DNA of 14,721 bases from JADZEJ01 sp964426815 (GCA_964426815.1 CAYRRZ010000025.1:1-14721); one strand, 5' to 3'. Shown: positions 4,906-13,348, counted from the stretch's first letter. Notes: a model not told the origin generated them from the letters alone. Numbers and translations are program-made.

Positions 4906-7557
4906 ATGGCAGACGGAACATTACCAAACGGCGAGCACCTTCCAGGAAATGAGCAGGTCCCTCAGGTTCCGCAACAGCCAAAACAAAGCCTTGATCAATC
5001 TATTGCTGAAGGGCGTTTAGACTATTTGAGAGAGGCTTTGGCATCTGAGGCTGATTCAGCAAAAAAAGAAGCGGCACAATTGAGTCAGGCGGCACGAACC
5101 GAAGGAGATCCAGAGGCTGAAGCGACGAATCAAGAAGTCGCAGCGCTTGATGCAGAAGCGGAAAAGAAAATTGCCGATGCAAAAACACAGGCTGAGCAAG
5201 AGCTGGAGCAAGTTGTGAAACCAGTCGAGGTTCCAGTGACCGAACAAGCAGGAGTCATGGAATCTTTAGAGGGCGATTCGGTTAAAACTAAGACGGTTGA
5301 AGCGACAGTTGAATCTAAACCACCTGAACCACCGGTTGAAAAGGCAAAGCCGGCCGATATTCCTTCTGAGGCCAAAAAGGAACAATCACAGGCTCCTGAA
5401 AAACCAAAAATGCCGGATTTGAATCCGCATTTTGAAGCAGCACAAAGATTGATGTCAGATTTTAAACAGAATAATTTTCAGGCAGGTCCAATCGAGTTAC
5501 GAAAATTGGTTAAATTAATGACGGCGGTCCATCCGGATCTGTATCCTGGTGTGCCTGCGGTAGCTGCTTTTTCTGGTTTATTAGGTCGTTTGAAAATGGC
5601 TTTTGCGGGTGATCAAGCTGCATGGAATGAATATGAAACGGATTTTCAAAAATTGAAACAAGATATTCAAGCGGAAGCTGGTATTGCTTCGGGAGTTGAG
5701 ACACAGCAACAGTCTGAACAAGCTCCGCCTCAAGAGCCGAAAGTTGAATCGCAGCCTTCATCCGAGCCTCAGCCAGAAGCACCGCCTGCGGCGAAAAAAG
5801 AATCTTATCCATCGCCTGAACAACAATTACAGTCTTTGGAAAAATCTGCTGAATCGGCCAAGCAGCGCATGCGTGAATTGTATGAAGGTTTGATGAAAAT
5901 GAAAGAAAGTGGCGGGGAATTGGATCAGGAAGAATTGGCTGAGTATATTCGTGCTTTAGATGAAGATGCGGTTTTGAATGCCTTTGTGAATAACATGCAG
6001 GCCGAGTTTCGGAATACGAAAAATACCGAAGCGACGCGTGCGCGCGCAGCGCAATTAGCGGATGAATTTGCTCGTGGAGCTCGTGCTCAAGTTGCGTATG
6101 CGGAGGGCATCGTGACGCCAAAATCAAAACCAGCTGAAGCTGCGTCTAAGGCTGAAGCTCCAAAGCCTCGAGAGGTATCTGAGGCTGAAAAGAAACAGCA
6201 TGCACTTGAAAAGCAGGTTTTTGGGCGCTTACGTAAAATGGATGCATTGGTTGATCAGTTGGTGTCTGGTAAGGGTTTAAGTGATGCGGATCGGGTTGCT
6301 TTGCGTGATCAACTCGAGAACTTGCAGCAAGAGAATGTGAAGGATTGGGATGAGCTTTCGCAAGCAGAGGGCGGAAAGAATGAAGCGTTGTTTGATATGC
6401 AGCAGCGCATGACCGATACCTTGCACACAGTGGATCAATTATTGGCAGAAAATGATCCGGGTGCAAAAGCTATTTTGGAAAAGCAAGTTCAGGGTTTTCG
6501 AGAAGCGAGTGCTCTTGAAGAGCCTGGTTTGAATGGTTATTTTTCTGCTCGTGATGCCGAATTTGGCACTTCGGCTGAAAAGCCAAAAGCTTCTGTTGAA
6601 GAAGTGGATGAAAGAGCGGAGACGGAACGTCGCATGAATGTGATGGAGGAATTGCTTACGGCAAAAATTCGAAAAGTTGAGGAAGCATATGATGAGGTGC
6701 TCGAAAGTGGCGACGAGACTAAAATTGAGGCTTGCACAAATTTGTTGAGCCGTTTGTACACAGAGAGAATGGCCGGCCTTACTAAGGATATTAATGCGTA
6801 TTATCGCAAGAAGCCGAGCGAGCGTTCGGCGAGATCAGAAAAACAAGTAGGTATTTGGTTGTATGAAGAAGAACTGTTGGGCGCTCAAATGGATGCGAAT
6901 TTGAAAAAACGCGAAGTTGTGGGCTTGAAACGCGAGAAACAAGTTGTTGATAAAGAGGTAGATGATTTGCAGGCTTTGATTGATCGATCGATTCCAACGG
7001 GTCCGAATTTGCAATTAGCCGGTGCTCCGGCAAAAGTGGGCGGCTTGGGATTGCCAGAAGCATCAGCTGGTTTGGCCTTAGCTTCTGCAGCAAAAGCTGA
7101 AGTGAAGACGGATGCTCCGGAAGAGTTGGCAAAAAAGATGCAGGCTTTAGTTGGAAGACAAGCGGAGTTAGCGGCGAAAATTGGTTTGGCTGCTATCGCT
7201 TTGGGTGAGATGTATCGACAAATGGACCGTATCGTAAAAGCGCGTGCGAAGGACTTGGAGGAGTTAGATAAGCTGAATAAACCGGTAGAGGCTTTTTTGA
7301 TGGCCGGTGTCGCAGCTAATGATAATGCGGATATGAGCAATCATGACGCAAAGGTAAGTGATGCGGAATTTAAGGTTTCAGGTTCGGGTGAAGGACGTGG
7401 TAGTGGTGGGCAGCAGGAGGGGATGAATTGGTTTGAACGAGCCGGGGATGCGGTTTTTATGGCAATGCATGGGGATGAGCAGTCCATCACGGTCGCTACA
7501 AAGTTATTTGATGATATAAAAAGCAAGGTGACGGGAACAAGTAAAAAAGCGGCTTAG
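4906..7557 (+). CDS. large coiled-coil, low-complexity protein with a possible J-like HPD segment
   Basis: I do not recognise this 883-aa family. It has no signal peptide or clear membrane helix, is rich in Ala, Glu, Lys and Gln, and has one cysteine (C610). A charged N-terminal helical region (about 30-105) leads to a Pro/Glu/Lys linker (105-170). A compact domain at 172-258 contains VHPDLYPG, with H209-P210-D211 between two helices, as in the HPD loop of J-domains. A second Pro/Gln linker spans 262-305. Long coiled-coil helices cover about 305-400, 424-540, 565-635 and 645-695. A Gly/Ala-rich segment (697-730), another helix pair (735-800), a Gly/Ser-rich linker (about 825-838) and a short C-terminal helical domain finish the protein. 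A scaffold or co-chaperone-like role would be speculative. The ATG at 4906 was chosen because the extended -10 box lies between it and an upstream in-frame TTG at 4873. Its last codons form half of the shared terminator with topA. It is divergent from rel and in no operon. Confidence 0.75.
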   Translation: MADGTLPNGEHLPGNEQVPQVPQQPKQSLDQSIAEGRLDYLREALASEADSAKKEAAQLSQAARTEGDPEAEATNQEVAALDAEAEKKIADAKTQAEQELEQVVKPVEVPVTEQAGVMESLEGDSVKTKTVEATVESKPPEPPVEKAKPADIPSEAKKEQSQAPEKPKMPDLNPHFEAAQRLMSDFKQNNFQAGPIELRKLVKLMTAVHPDLYPGVPAVAAFSGLLGRLKMAFAGDQAAWNEYETDFQKLKQDIQAEAGIASGVETQQQSEQAPPQEPKVESQPSSEPQPEAPPAAKKESYPSPEQQLQSLEKSAESAKQRMRELYEGLMKMKESGGELDQEELAEYIRALDEDAVLNAFVNNMQAEFRNTKNTEATRARAAQLADEFARGARAQVAYAEGIVTPKSKPAEAASKAEAPKPREVSEAEKKQHALEKQVFGRLRKMDALVDQLVSGKGLSDADRVALRDQLENLQQENVKDWDELSQAEGGKNEALFDMQQRMTDTLHTVDQLLAENDPGAKAILEKQVQGFREASALEEPGLNGYFSARDAEFGTSAEKPKASVEEVDERAETERRMNVMEELLTAKIRKVEEAYDEVLESGDETKIEACTNLLSRLYTERMAGLTKDINAYYRKKPSERSARSEKQVGIWLYEEELLGAQMDANLKKREVVGLKREKQVVDKEVDDLQALIDRSIPTGPNLQLAGAPAKVGGLGLPEASAGLALASAAKAEVKTDAPEELAKKMQALVGRQAELAAKIGLAAIALGEMYRQMDRIVKARAKDLEELDKLNKPVEAFLMAGVAANDNADMSNHDAKVSDAEFKVSGSGEGRGSGGQQEGMNWFERAGDAVFMAMHGDEQSITVATKLFDDIKSKVTGTSKKAA

Positions 7558-7568
7558 GCCGCTTTTTT
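7543..7568. terminator. bidirectional terminator overlapping both convergent stop codons
   Basis: AAAAAAGCGGC (7543-7553) and GCCGCTTTTTT (7558-7568) form a perfect 11-bp stem with the four-base loop TTAG. The loop contains the TAG of the 883-aa gene (7555-7557) and, on the other strand, the TAA of topA (7556-7554). The A-run and T-run make it work as a terminator in both directions. The arms also encode the final Lys-Lys-Ala-Ala of each protein. Confidence 0.88.
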
Positions 7569-10121
7569 GGTTCTTCGTTTTGTCGGTGCTTTTTCAGCTC
7601 GTTCGTCGAGGAGTTGAACCGCTTTTTCGATCGTGATGTCTTCGGGTTTTATGTCCTTTGGTATCGTGGCATTGATGGTGCCGTGTTTGACATAGGCTCC
7701 GTATTTTCCATCGTGAACCGTGATCGGTTTTTTATCCTTTGGATGTTCGCCAAGGGTTCGACCGGCAGCGGCGCGTCCGCCGCGTGTGCCTTTTGGTTGG
7801 GCGAGGAGTTCGAGCGCTCGATCGAGTTTGATGGTGAGTACATCGTCCTCTCCCTTGAGCGAGCGGAAGTCGGCATCATGCACAATGTATGGACCGAAGC
7901 GTCCAAGTCCGGCTTTGATGACTTTACCCGTCTCCGGGTGTGTTCCAAGCGTGCGCGGTAAAGATAAGATAGCTACGGCCTTTTCATGATCCAAGATCGT
8001 AAGTGGGACATTTTTTGGCACACTGACGCGCTTTGGTTTGACCTTTGGATCCTCAGAATCTTCGCCAAGCTGGAGATATGGCCCATAGGATCCGGTGCGT
8101 AAATAAATCAGCAATCCGGATTCAGGATCTACCCCGAGGGTTGTTGGTCCCTTACTTGCTTCTTTTAGAATTTCGTCTATTTTTTCTTTGGTGGTATCTG
8201 ATGGTGCAAGATCGGGTGGAAGTGATCCTTTGACGAGAGCACCCGTATTTGGCAAATGAGTTTCGACATATGGGCCAAATTTACCGACCTTCACCACATA
8301 GCCCTGGAGGGTTGGAAGTGAGATCGCTTTGGCTTGTTCTGGTTCAATCATGGCGAGACCCTCGTCGATTCTTTGGCGTAAGCCATGATCGCCAAAATAA
8401 AATTGACGTAAATACGGAATCCATTCTTCTTTACCTTCTGCAATACGGTCGAGCTGCTCTTCCATTTTTTTAGTGAAGCCAACATCAACCAGGTCTTTCA
8501 TGCTGCCTTCTAAGAGCTGGGTAACGGCAAAAGCGGTAAAGCTTGGCACAAGGGCATTGCCTTGTTTGCGCACATAATTTCGATCGAGCAAGGTCGAAAT
8601 GGTGGCGGCATAGGTACTTGGACGACCGATACCTTCTTTTTCCATGAATTGCACTAAAGAAGCTTCGGTAAAACGAGAAGGTGGTTTGGTTTCGTGTCCA
8701 AGTGGTTCGGTTGATTGGCAGCTTGGTTTGTCGCCGATTTTAAGTTCGGGTAAGACATTTTCTTTTTCTTCGAGGGCTTGTTCAACATCGTCGGCTCCTT
8801 CGACATAGGCGCGCAAAAATCCAGGGAACAAGATTTTGGTTCCGGATGCGCTAAAGGTGTGGCCAGCTGCTTCGAAGGTGACGGTTTGTTGCAATTGCTT
8901 GGCGTCGCGCATTTGTGAGGCGATGGCACGCATCCAAATGAGCTCATACACATCACGCTCATTGCCTGTCAGGCCCGTGTCCTGTGGAGGCGTGAAGGTT
9001 AAGCTTGGACGCACGGCTTCATGCGCTTCTTGGGCATTTTCTTTATTGGCAAATTGCTTTGGCGCATCGGTGATAAATTCTGCACCATAGCGATTGGTGA
9101 CCATATCGCGAATGCCTTTTACAGCTTCTTCAGACAAGGTAACCGAATCGGTACGCATATAGGTGATAAACCCTTTTTCGTAGAGCGATTGGGCGGCGCG
9201 CATGGTGTCGCGTGAGGACAGGTTCAATTTGCGATTTCCTTCTTGTTGTAAGGTTGAGGTGGTGAATGGTGGAGGCGCCTTGCGATTCATTTCTTTTTCC
9301 GCAATATCGGATACCTTCCATTCTGCTTGCTTGGTTTCATCGGCAATTTTTTTGGCCGAGGTTTCGTCTAAAAGTAAGATGTCTTTTGCATCTGCTTTAA
9401 TGGTACCGGTTTGTTCATCAAAATCTTTTCCAGAGGCGATGCGTTTGCCTTGGGTCATGGTTAACTTTGCATCAAAGGGGCTTGAAGCTTGAAGCAAGTG
9501 TGCAGATACGTCCCAGTAGCTCCCGGTATGAAAAGCGAGACGAAGACGTTCGCGATCGACAATGGCTTTAAGTGAAGGGGATTGCACGCGACCAGCGGAT
9601 AAGCCAAAAGAAATTTTCTTCCACAAAACAGGGGAGACACCGTATCCGACCAAGCGATCTAAAATACGACGCGCTTCTTGTGCGTGTACAAGGTTTTCAT
9701 CAAGTTCGCGTGGATGTTGCAATGCGGCTTCGATCGCACCCTTGGTAATTTCATGAAATACCATGCGATGAACGGGAATCTTTGGTTTTAAGATATCTAA
9801 TAAATGCCAAGAAATACTTTCTCCTTCGCGGTCGTCGTCAGTTGCCAGATAGAGCGCGGTGGCATCTTTCAATAACTTTTTTAATTCGGTGACAATTTTT
9901 GTCTTGTCTTTATTGACGATATAGATCGGTTTGAAATCATGTTCAACATCAACGCCGAGCTGGCCAGCCGTTGTTTTTTTGAAGGCAGCAGGAACCTCAT
10001 CCTGAGAGGATGGAAGATCGCGCACATGGCCCATGGAGGCAATGATGGTGTAGTCCTTGGTGCTCAAGAACTTGCGAATGGTTTTTGCTTTGGTTGGAGA
10101 TTCGACGATGACCAGGTTCAT
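7554..10121 (-). CDS. topA: DNA topoisomerase I (type IA), without zinc fingers
   Basis: TopA relaxes negative supercoils through a transient 5'-phosphotyrosine break. The 855-aa product begins MNLVIVESPTKAKTI (catalytic E7). The TOPRIM acidic triad is in ATDDDREGE at 93-101 (D95, D97). The active-site Tyr is Y321 in GFITYMRTDS (318-326), and the G-I-G-R-P-S-T-Y-A segment is at 497-505. The C-terminus lacks the Cys4 zinc ribbons of E. coli TopA; the whole protein has one cysteine (C468). Instead it has four repeats built on G-x-[FY]-G-[PA]-Y-[VIL], near 613, 677, 740 and 805, followed by a Lys/Arg tail. The ATG at 10121 was preferred over an in-frame TTG at 10160, because the family starts at M-x-L-V-I-V-E-S and promoter elements lie between the two. 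dprA is directly upstream, an order known from many bacteria. The stop codon is shared inside the terminator hairpin with the convergent gene. Confidence 0.95.
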   Translation of the reverse strand: MNLVIVESPTKAKTIRKFLSTKDYTIIASMGHVRDLPSSQDEVPAAFKKTTAGQLGVDVEHDFKPIYIVNKDKTKIVTELKKLLKDATALYLATDDDREGESISWHLLDILKPKIPVHRMVFHEITKGAIEAALQHPRELDENLVHAQEARRILDRLVGYGVSPVLWKKISFGLSAGRVQSPSLKAIVDRERLRLAFHTGSYWDVSAHLLQASSPFDAKLTMTQGKRIASGKDFDEQTGTIKADAKDILLLDETSAKKIADETKQAEWKVSDIAEKEMNRKAPPPFTTSTLQQEGNRKLNLSSRDTMRAAQSLYEKGFITYMRTDSVTLSEEAVKGIRDMVTNRYGAEFITDAPKQFANKENAQEAHEAVRPSLTFTPPQDTGLTGNERDVYELIWMRAIASQMRDAKQLQQTVTFEAAGHTFSASGTKILFPGFLRAYVEGADDVEQALEEKENVLPELKIGDKPSCQSTEPLGHETKPPSRFTEASLVQFMEKEGIGRPSTYAATISTLLDRNYVRKQGNALVPSFTAFAVTQLLEGSMKDLVDVGFTKKMEEQLDRIAEGKEEWIPYLRQFYFGDHGLRQRIDEGLAMIEPEQAKAISLPTLQGYVVKVGKFGPYVETHLPNTGALVKGSLPPDLAPSDTTKEKIDEILKEASKGPTTLGVDPESGLLIYLRTGSYGPYLQLGEDSEDPKVKPKRVSVPKNVPLTILDHEKAVAILSLPRTLGTHPETGKVIKAGLGRFGPYIVHDADFRSLKGEDDVLTIKLDRALELLAQPKGTRGGRAAAGRTLGEHPKDKKPITVHDGKYGAYVKHGTINATIPKDIKPEDITIEKAVQLLDERAEKAPTKRRTKKAA

Positions 10122-10132
10122 ACTTGTGCTGA

Positions 10133-10160
10133 AAGATACCAGAGGCGAGCGCATCGTCAA
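10133..10160 (-). promoter_or_regulatory. putative topA promoter inside the 3' end of dprA
   Basis: On the minus strand TTGACG (10160-10155) and TATCTT (10138-10133) are 16 bp apart. The -10 ends 11 bases before the topA ATG at 10121. The dprA stop TGA is embedded in the -35 box. This would allow topA to be transcribed apart from the operon, with a leader of about four bases. Confidence 0.5.
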
Positions 10161-11263
10161 AATATCGGTACAGATCGGGTAATGCGTCCACGATCAAGAC
10201 GATGAATAAAGCCTCGGATTTCAAGTTGACTTATAAGCTGCAAAACGTGGTTTATTGGGAGTTTAGCAAGGCGCGCACAGTGATCAATTGAGAGCGGGCT
10301 GGTTATATAGGAGAGGAAGAGCCGTTCTTCATCCGAAAGATCTTGGGTGCTGAGGGTACTCGATCTAGAAGGCTCAAGATGCAGGGTTTCGAGAATGCTG
10401 TCAATCCCGAGGCAGGGAATGGCGCCTTTTTGTATCAGGCTATTGGTTCCTTGGCTTTGCTTTGAGGTGATGGTTCCGGGCACAGCGAGGACCTCGCGTC
10501 CTTGCTCGGTTGCAAGGTGAGCGGTAATAAGCGAGCCGCTTTTATGAGCGCCTTCGATCACAATAACTGCTTGCGCGAGACCGGAGATGAGGCGATTGCG
10601 TAAAGGGAAGTCGAATTTGTAGGCTTCATAGCCAATGGGGTTCTCGCTTACAATCGCTCCACCGTGTTTGATGATGTGCTGCGCGAGTTGTACATGTTGC
10701 CTTGGATAAATGGTGGTTGTATCAAGACCTGAACCTAAAACGGCAATGGTTTTTCCATTCGCATCGAGAGCTGCTTGATGAGCGCAACCGTCAATGCCAA
10801 GAGCGAGACCGGAGATGATGGTGATGCCATAGCGCGCACAGGCTTGAACGAGTTCTTGGGTGACTTGTTTGCCATAACTCGTCATTGATCGGGTGCCGAT
10901 TATCGCGACCCTCGGTTCAAGAAGACTGTCTAAACTTCCTTTGATGAAAAGAATTTTAGGTGGTTGATGGATAGTTTTTAGATCAGTTGGAAAGCGTTCA
11001 TCGGTGTCGATCAAAAATTCGATGTGCTCTTCTTCTATTTTTACGGCCAGTTTTTCTGGAGATGTGATCGAGCGAAAATGAAAAAAGGCATCGATGCAGG
11101 ATTTTTTGCGAACAAGCGGGAGTAATTGTTCGCGTGATGCATTCCAGGCTCGCTCTCCGTCATTTGTATAGTGTTCGGCGAGCTTGTGTAAGGTTGCTGC
11201 GCCAAAACCAGAAAAGCTCGCGAGTGCGAGCCATCCAAGTCGTGATGAATTCCAGTTGCCCAT
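10157..11263 (-). CDS. dprA: DprA/Smf DNA-processing protein
   Basis: DprA protects incoming single-stranded DNA and loads RecA on it during natural transformation. The 368-aa product has an N-terminal helical region (about 8-70) of the SAM/HhH type. The Rossmann-like DprA domain spans about 85-295, with VAIIGTRSMTSYG at 119-131, SGLALGIDGCAHQAAL at 151-166, the DFPLRNRLISGL segment at 218-229, SGSLITAHLA at 242-251 and GTNSLI at 272-277. A C-terminal winged-helix-like domain spans about 310-360. The length and motifs match the full family form. It lies 31 bases after pth in the minus-strand cluster. A perfect TTGACA overlaps the pth stop (11298-11293), but no -10 box lies at a usable distance, so I infer read-through from pth. 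Its last bases overlap the topA promoter. Confidence 0.93.
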   Translation of the reverse strand: MGNWNSSRLGWLALASFSGFGAATLHKLAEHYTNDGERAWNASREQLLPLVRKKSCIDAFFHFRSITSPEKLAVKIEEEHIEFLIDTDERFPTDLKTIHQPPKILFIKGSLDSLLEPRVAIIGTRSMTSYGKQVTQELVQACARYGITIISGLALGIDGCAHQAALDANGKTIAVLGSGLDTTTIYPRQHVQLAQHIIKHGGAIVSENPIGYEAYKFDFPLRNRLISGLAQAVIVIEGAHKSGSLITAHLATEQGREVLAVPGTITSKQSQGTNSLIQKGAIPCLGIDSILETLHLEPSRSSTLSTQDLSDEERLFLSYITSPLSIDHCARLAKLPINHVLQLISQLEIRGFIHRLDRGRITRSVPIF

Positions 11264-11294
11264 GATATACCGCTGCCATGGACAGGATTGATTG

Positions 11295-11867
11295 TCAATT
11301 GGTTTCGATGGCGTTCCAGCGATTCATGGCGCGTGATAGGCCTTCGGTGACCCAGGTTTCGAGCGCATCTACCGCGAGTTGCTTAGCGGTTTTGACCGTT
11401 TCTTGGGTGGCCTTTCCAAGAACCCAGCCATCGACGGGTTCGCCGGCCATTGGTGGTCGTCCGATGCCGATGCGAAGGCGAGCGATGTCATTTGTCGTAC
11501 TTAATTCAAAGATGGACTTGATGCCATTATGTCCACCTGAGCCAGCCTTTGGGGTGAATTTGAAACTCCCAGGGGCAATATCAAGTTCATCATGCACGAT
11601 GAGTAAGTCAGCGGGCTTGATGTCTTTGTAAAAGGTGAGAAGGGCTTTGACCGTCATGCCCGACTCATTCATATAGGTTGTTGGTTTTGCGAGGACGACG
11701 GTTTCTTCACCAAGCATGAATTTGGCAATACTGGCGTGGCGCTTTGCGTCTTTGGTCCAGTTTGCATGAAAGCGTTCGGCGAATGTATCCAAGGCCATCC
11801 AGCCCGCATTGTGGCGGGTTTCTGCATAGGTTGGTCCTGGATTGCCTAAGCCAACAATCAGTTTCAT
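11295..11867 (-). CDS. pth: peptidyl-tRNA hydrolase
   Basis: Pth cleaves peptidyl-tRNA released from stalled ribosomes and recycles the tRNA. The 190-aa product has the bacterial Pth layout: GLGNPG at 6-11 with N9, catalytic H19 in ETRHN, KPTTYMNESG at 61-70 with N67, VHDELD at 91-96 with catalytic D93, and GSGGHNG at 109-115 with N114. These match the E. coli active-site set (N10, H20, D93, N114) with at most a one-residue shift. The start codon is three bases after the der stop, so the two are probably translated by coupling. An AAGG lies only one base from the ATG, too close to serve as a Shine-Dalgarno site. Confidence 0.96.
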   Translation of the reverse strand: MKLIVGLGNPGPTYAETRHNAGWMALDTFAERFHANWTKDAKRHASIAKFMLGEETVVLAKPTTYMNESGMTVKALLTFYKDIKPADLLIVHDELDIAPGSFKFTPKAGSGGHNGIKSIFELSTTNDIARLRIGIGRPPMAGEPVDGWVLGKATQETVKTAKQLAVDALETWVTEGLSRAMNRWNAIETN

Positions 11868-11870
11868 ACC

Positions 11871-13343
11871 TTAGTAGCGATTTCCTTTGCGGCCAATTGG
11901 ACGCTTGCGACGCCATGGATTGATCTTCTTGCCATCCTTGCCAAGTTTTCCATTGACTGGATTTGGATTGCGATCTTCAACGGAGCGCATTGGAAGCAAT
12001 TCGACTTTGACGACAATTGGGGTGCCGCGGAAGCCAAATTTTTCGCGTAAGCGATTTTCAAAATAGTGAATCCAGTTTTTGTGAACGGCTGCTTTTTCAC
12101 CGCGCACGCTAATCAAGAAGGTTGGAGGTTCGGATTTGGTTTGCGTAACCTCATGCAAGTATGGGGTAAAGGTTCCACCATCGGCGAGCGGTTTTTTGCG
12201 AGCCACAACCGTCTTCAATAAACGCTGCAGGGCATTATGCGAAATGACGCGGCGACGTTCTTCGCGAATACGCAAAGCAAGTTCGAGCAAACGATCCATG
12301 CGTTGATGTTCATGCGCAGAAACAAAGACAATGTCAGCCCAGTGCAAGAATGGAAAAGCGCGACGAATAGCTAATTCGTATTCGTCGGTCGATTTGGTCG
12401 TCTTGTTTTTAACAAGATCCCATTTATTGGCGATAAGCAATAAGCCTTTGGATTCTTCATGCATTAAACCGGCAAGATGTTTATCTTGTTGGGTTGGTGC
12501 TTCGGATGCATCAAAAACCAAGAAAGCGATATCGGCGCGATGCAAAGCGGCCCGATTTTTTTCGATACTTTCTTCTTCAATGCCTTTGTCGATGCGCGAT
12601 CGCTTGCGCATACCGGCGGTGTCGATCAAGCTAAAACGTTCGCCATTCCAGACAAAGATGGAGTCGATTGGTTCGCGAGTCGTATGCGCTTCAGGGGAGA
12701 CGACAACGCGTTCTTCTCCTAAGATTCCATTCACGATTGATGATTTACCGACATTTGGTCGACCCATGATCACAATCTTTAATCCTGTTGGTTCTTCGAT
12801 TGGTTGTGGGTGTTTATTGCGTTTTTCGAGCTCCTTAAATACGCGGTCAAGCAAGTCACCCGTGCCTTTACCTGTGCTGGCAGAGCAATTGACGGGTTCG
12901 CCAATACCCATGGCCATCATTTCTTTGGTATAAGACTCGCCCAACATTTGCGGGGTGTCCATTTTATTGACCACGAGCAACACATTTTTATTGATGTGTT
13001 TCACTTTTTTGGCAAAATCAATGTCAACCGGAATCACGCCACTACGTGCATCAACCACAAATAAAACGAGGTCGGCTTCTTTGACGGCGAGTTCAGCTTG
13101 ATTGCGAATGCCGCGGCCAATAACTGAACCCTGATCCGCATCCATACCGCCGGTATCGACGCAGTCAATCGCCATGCCACGCCAAATAATAGGCGCATAG
13201 TTTCGATCGCGGGTGGTGTGTGGTTCTTTTGAGACAATCGCTCGGCCGGTTTCGGTTAAGCGATTCCACAGGGTGGATTTGCCGACATTGGCTCGCCCAA
13301 CGAGGGCGATGACGGGCATGGTTTTGAGGCGTTTACCTGACAT
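11871..13343 (-). CDS. der: ribosome-assembly GTPase Der (EngA)
   Basis: Der is a double-GTPase that acts in maturation of the 50S subunit. The 490-aa product has G domain 1 with GRANVGKST (16-24), TTRD (43-46), DTGG (63-66) and NKMD (126-129). G domain 2 has GRPNVGKSS (194-202), TTRE (221-224), DTAG (241-244) and NKWD (306-309). The C-terminal KH-like domain spans about 365-450, and a Lys/Arg-rich tail (470-490) probably contacts rRNA. The first P-loop has Ala where Der usually has Pro (GRPNVGKST); the nucleotide-contacting residues remain. The start may instead be the ATG at 13319 (M9, MPVIALVG), which fits the family N-terminus equally well. The gene follows the LCP gene by five bases and precedes pth by three. 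Confidence 0.95.
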   Translation of the reverse strand: MSGKRLKTMPVIALVGRANVGKSTLWNRLTETGRAIVSKEPHTTRDRNYAPIIWRGMAIDCVDTGGMDADQGSVIGRGIRNQAELAVKEADLVLFVVDARSGVIPVDIDFAKKVKHINKNVLLVVNKMDTPQMLGESYTKEMMAMGIGEPVNCSASTGKGTGDLLDRVFKELEKRNKHPQPIEEPTGLKIVIMGRPNVGKSSIVNGILGEERVVVSPEAHTTREPIDSIFVWNGERFSLIDTAGMRKRSRIDKGIEEESIEKNRAALHRADIAFLVFDASEAPTQQDKHLAGLMHEESKGLLLIANKWDLVKNKTTKSTDEYELAIRRAFPFLHWADIVFVSAHEHQRMDRLLELALRIREERRRVISHNALQRLLKTVVARKKPLADGGTFTPYLHEVTQTKSEPPTFLISVRGEKAAVHKNWIHYFENRLREKFGFRGTPIVVKVELLPMRSVEDRNPNPVNGKLGKDGKKINPWRRKRPIGRKGNRY

Positions 13344-13348
13344 ATGGT

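Noticed and set aside
5510..6127. Long minus-strand open frame (205 codons) inside the 883-aa gene
   Set aside because: It is antisense to a continuous coding frame. Its His/Pro/Gln-rich translation has no domain pattern and looks like a shadow of the low-complexity gene.
11293..11298. Perfect TTGACA just upstream of dprA as a promoter
   Set aside because: At 16-18 bp downstream there is only CAGCGG-like sequence. The TATATC next to the ATG would need a 23-bp spacer.
12331..12933. Plus-strand open frame of 200 codons inside der
   Set aside because: Der is intact on the other strand with all GTPase motifs; the antisense translation shows no recognisable features.
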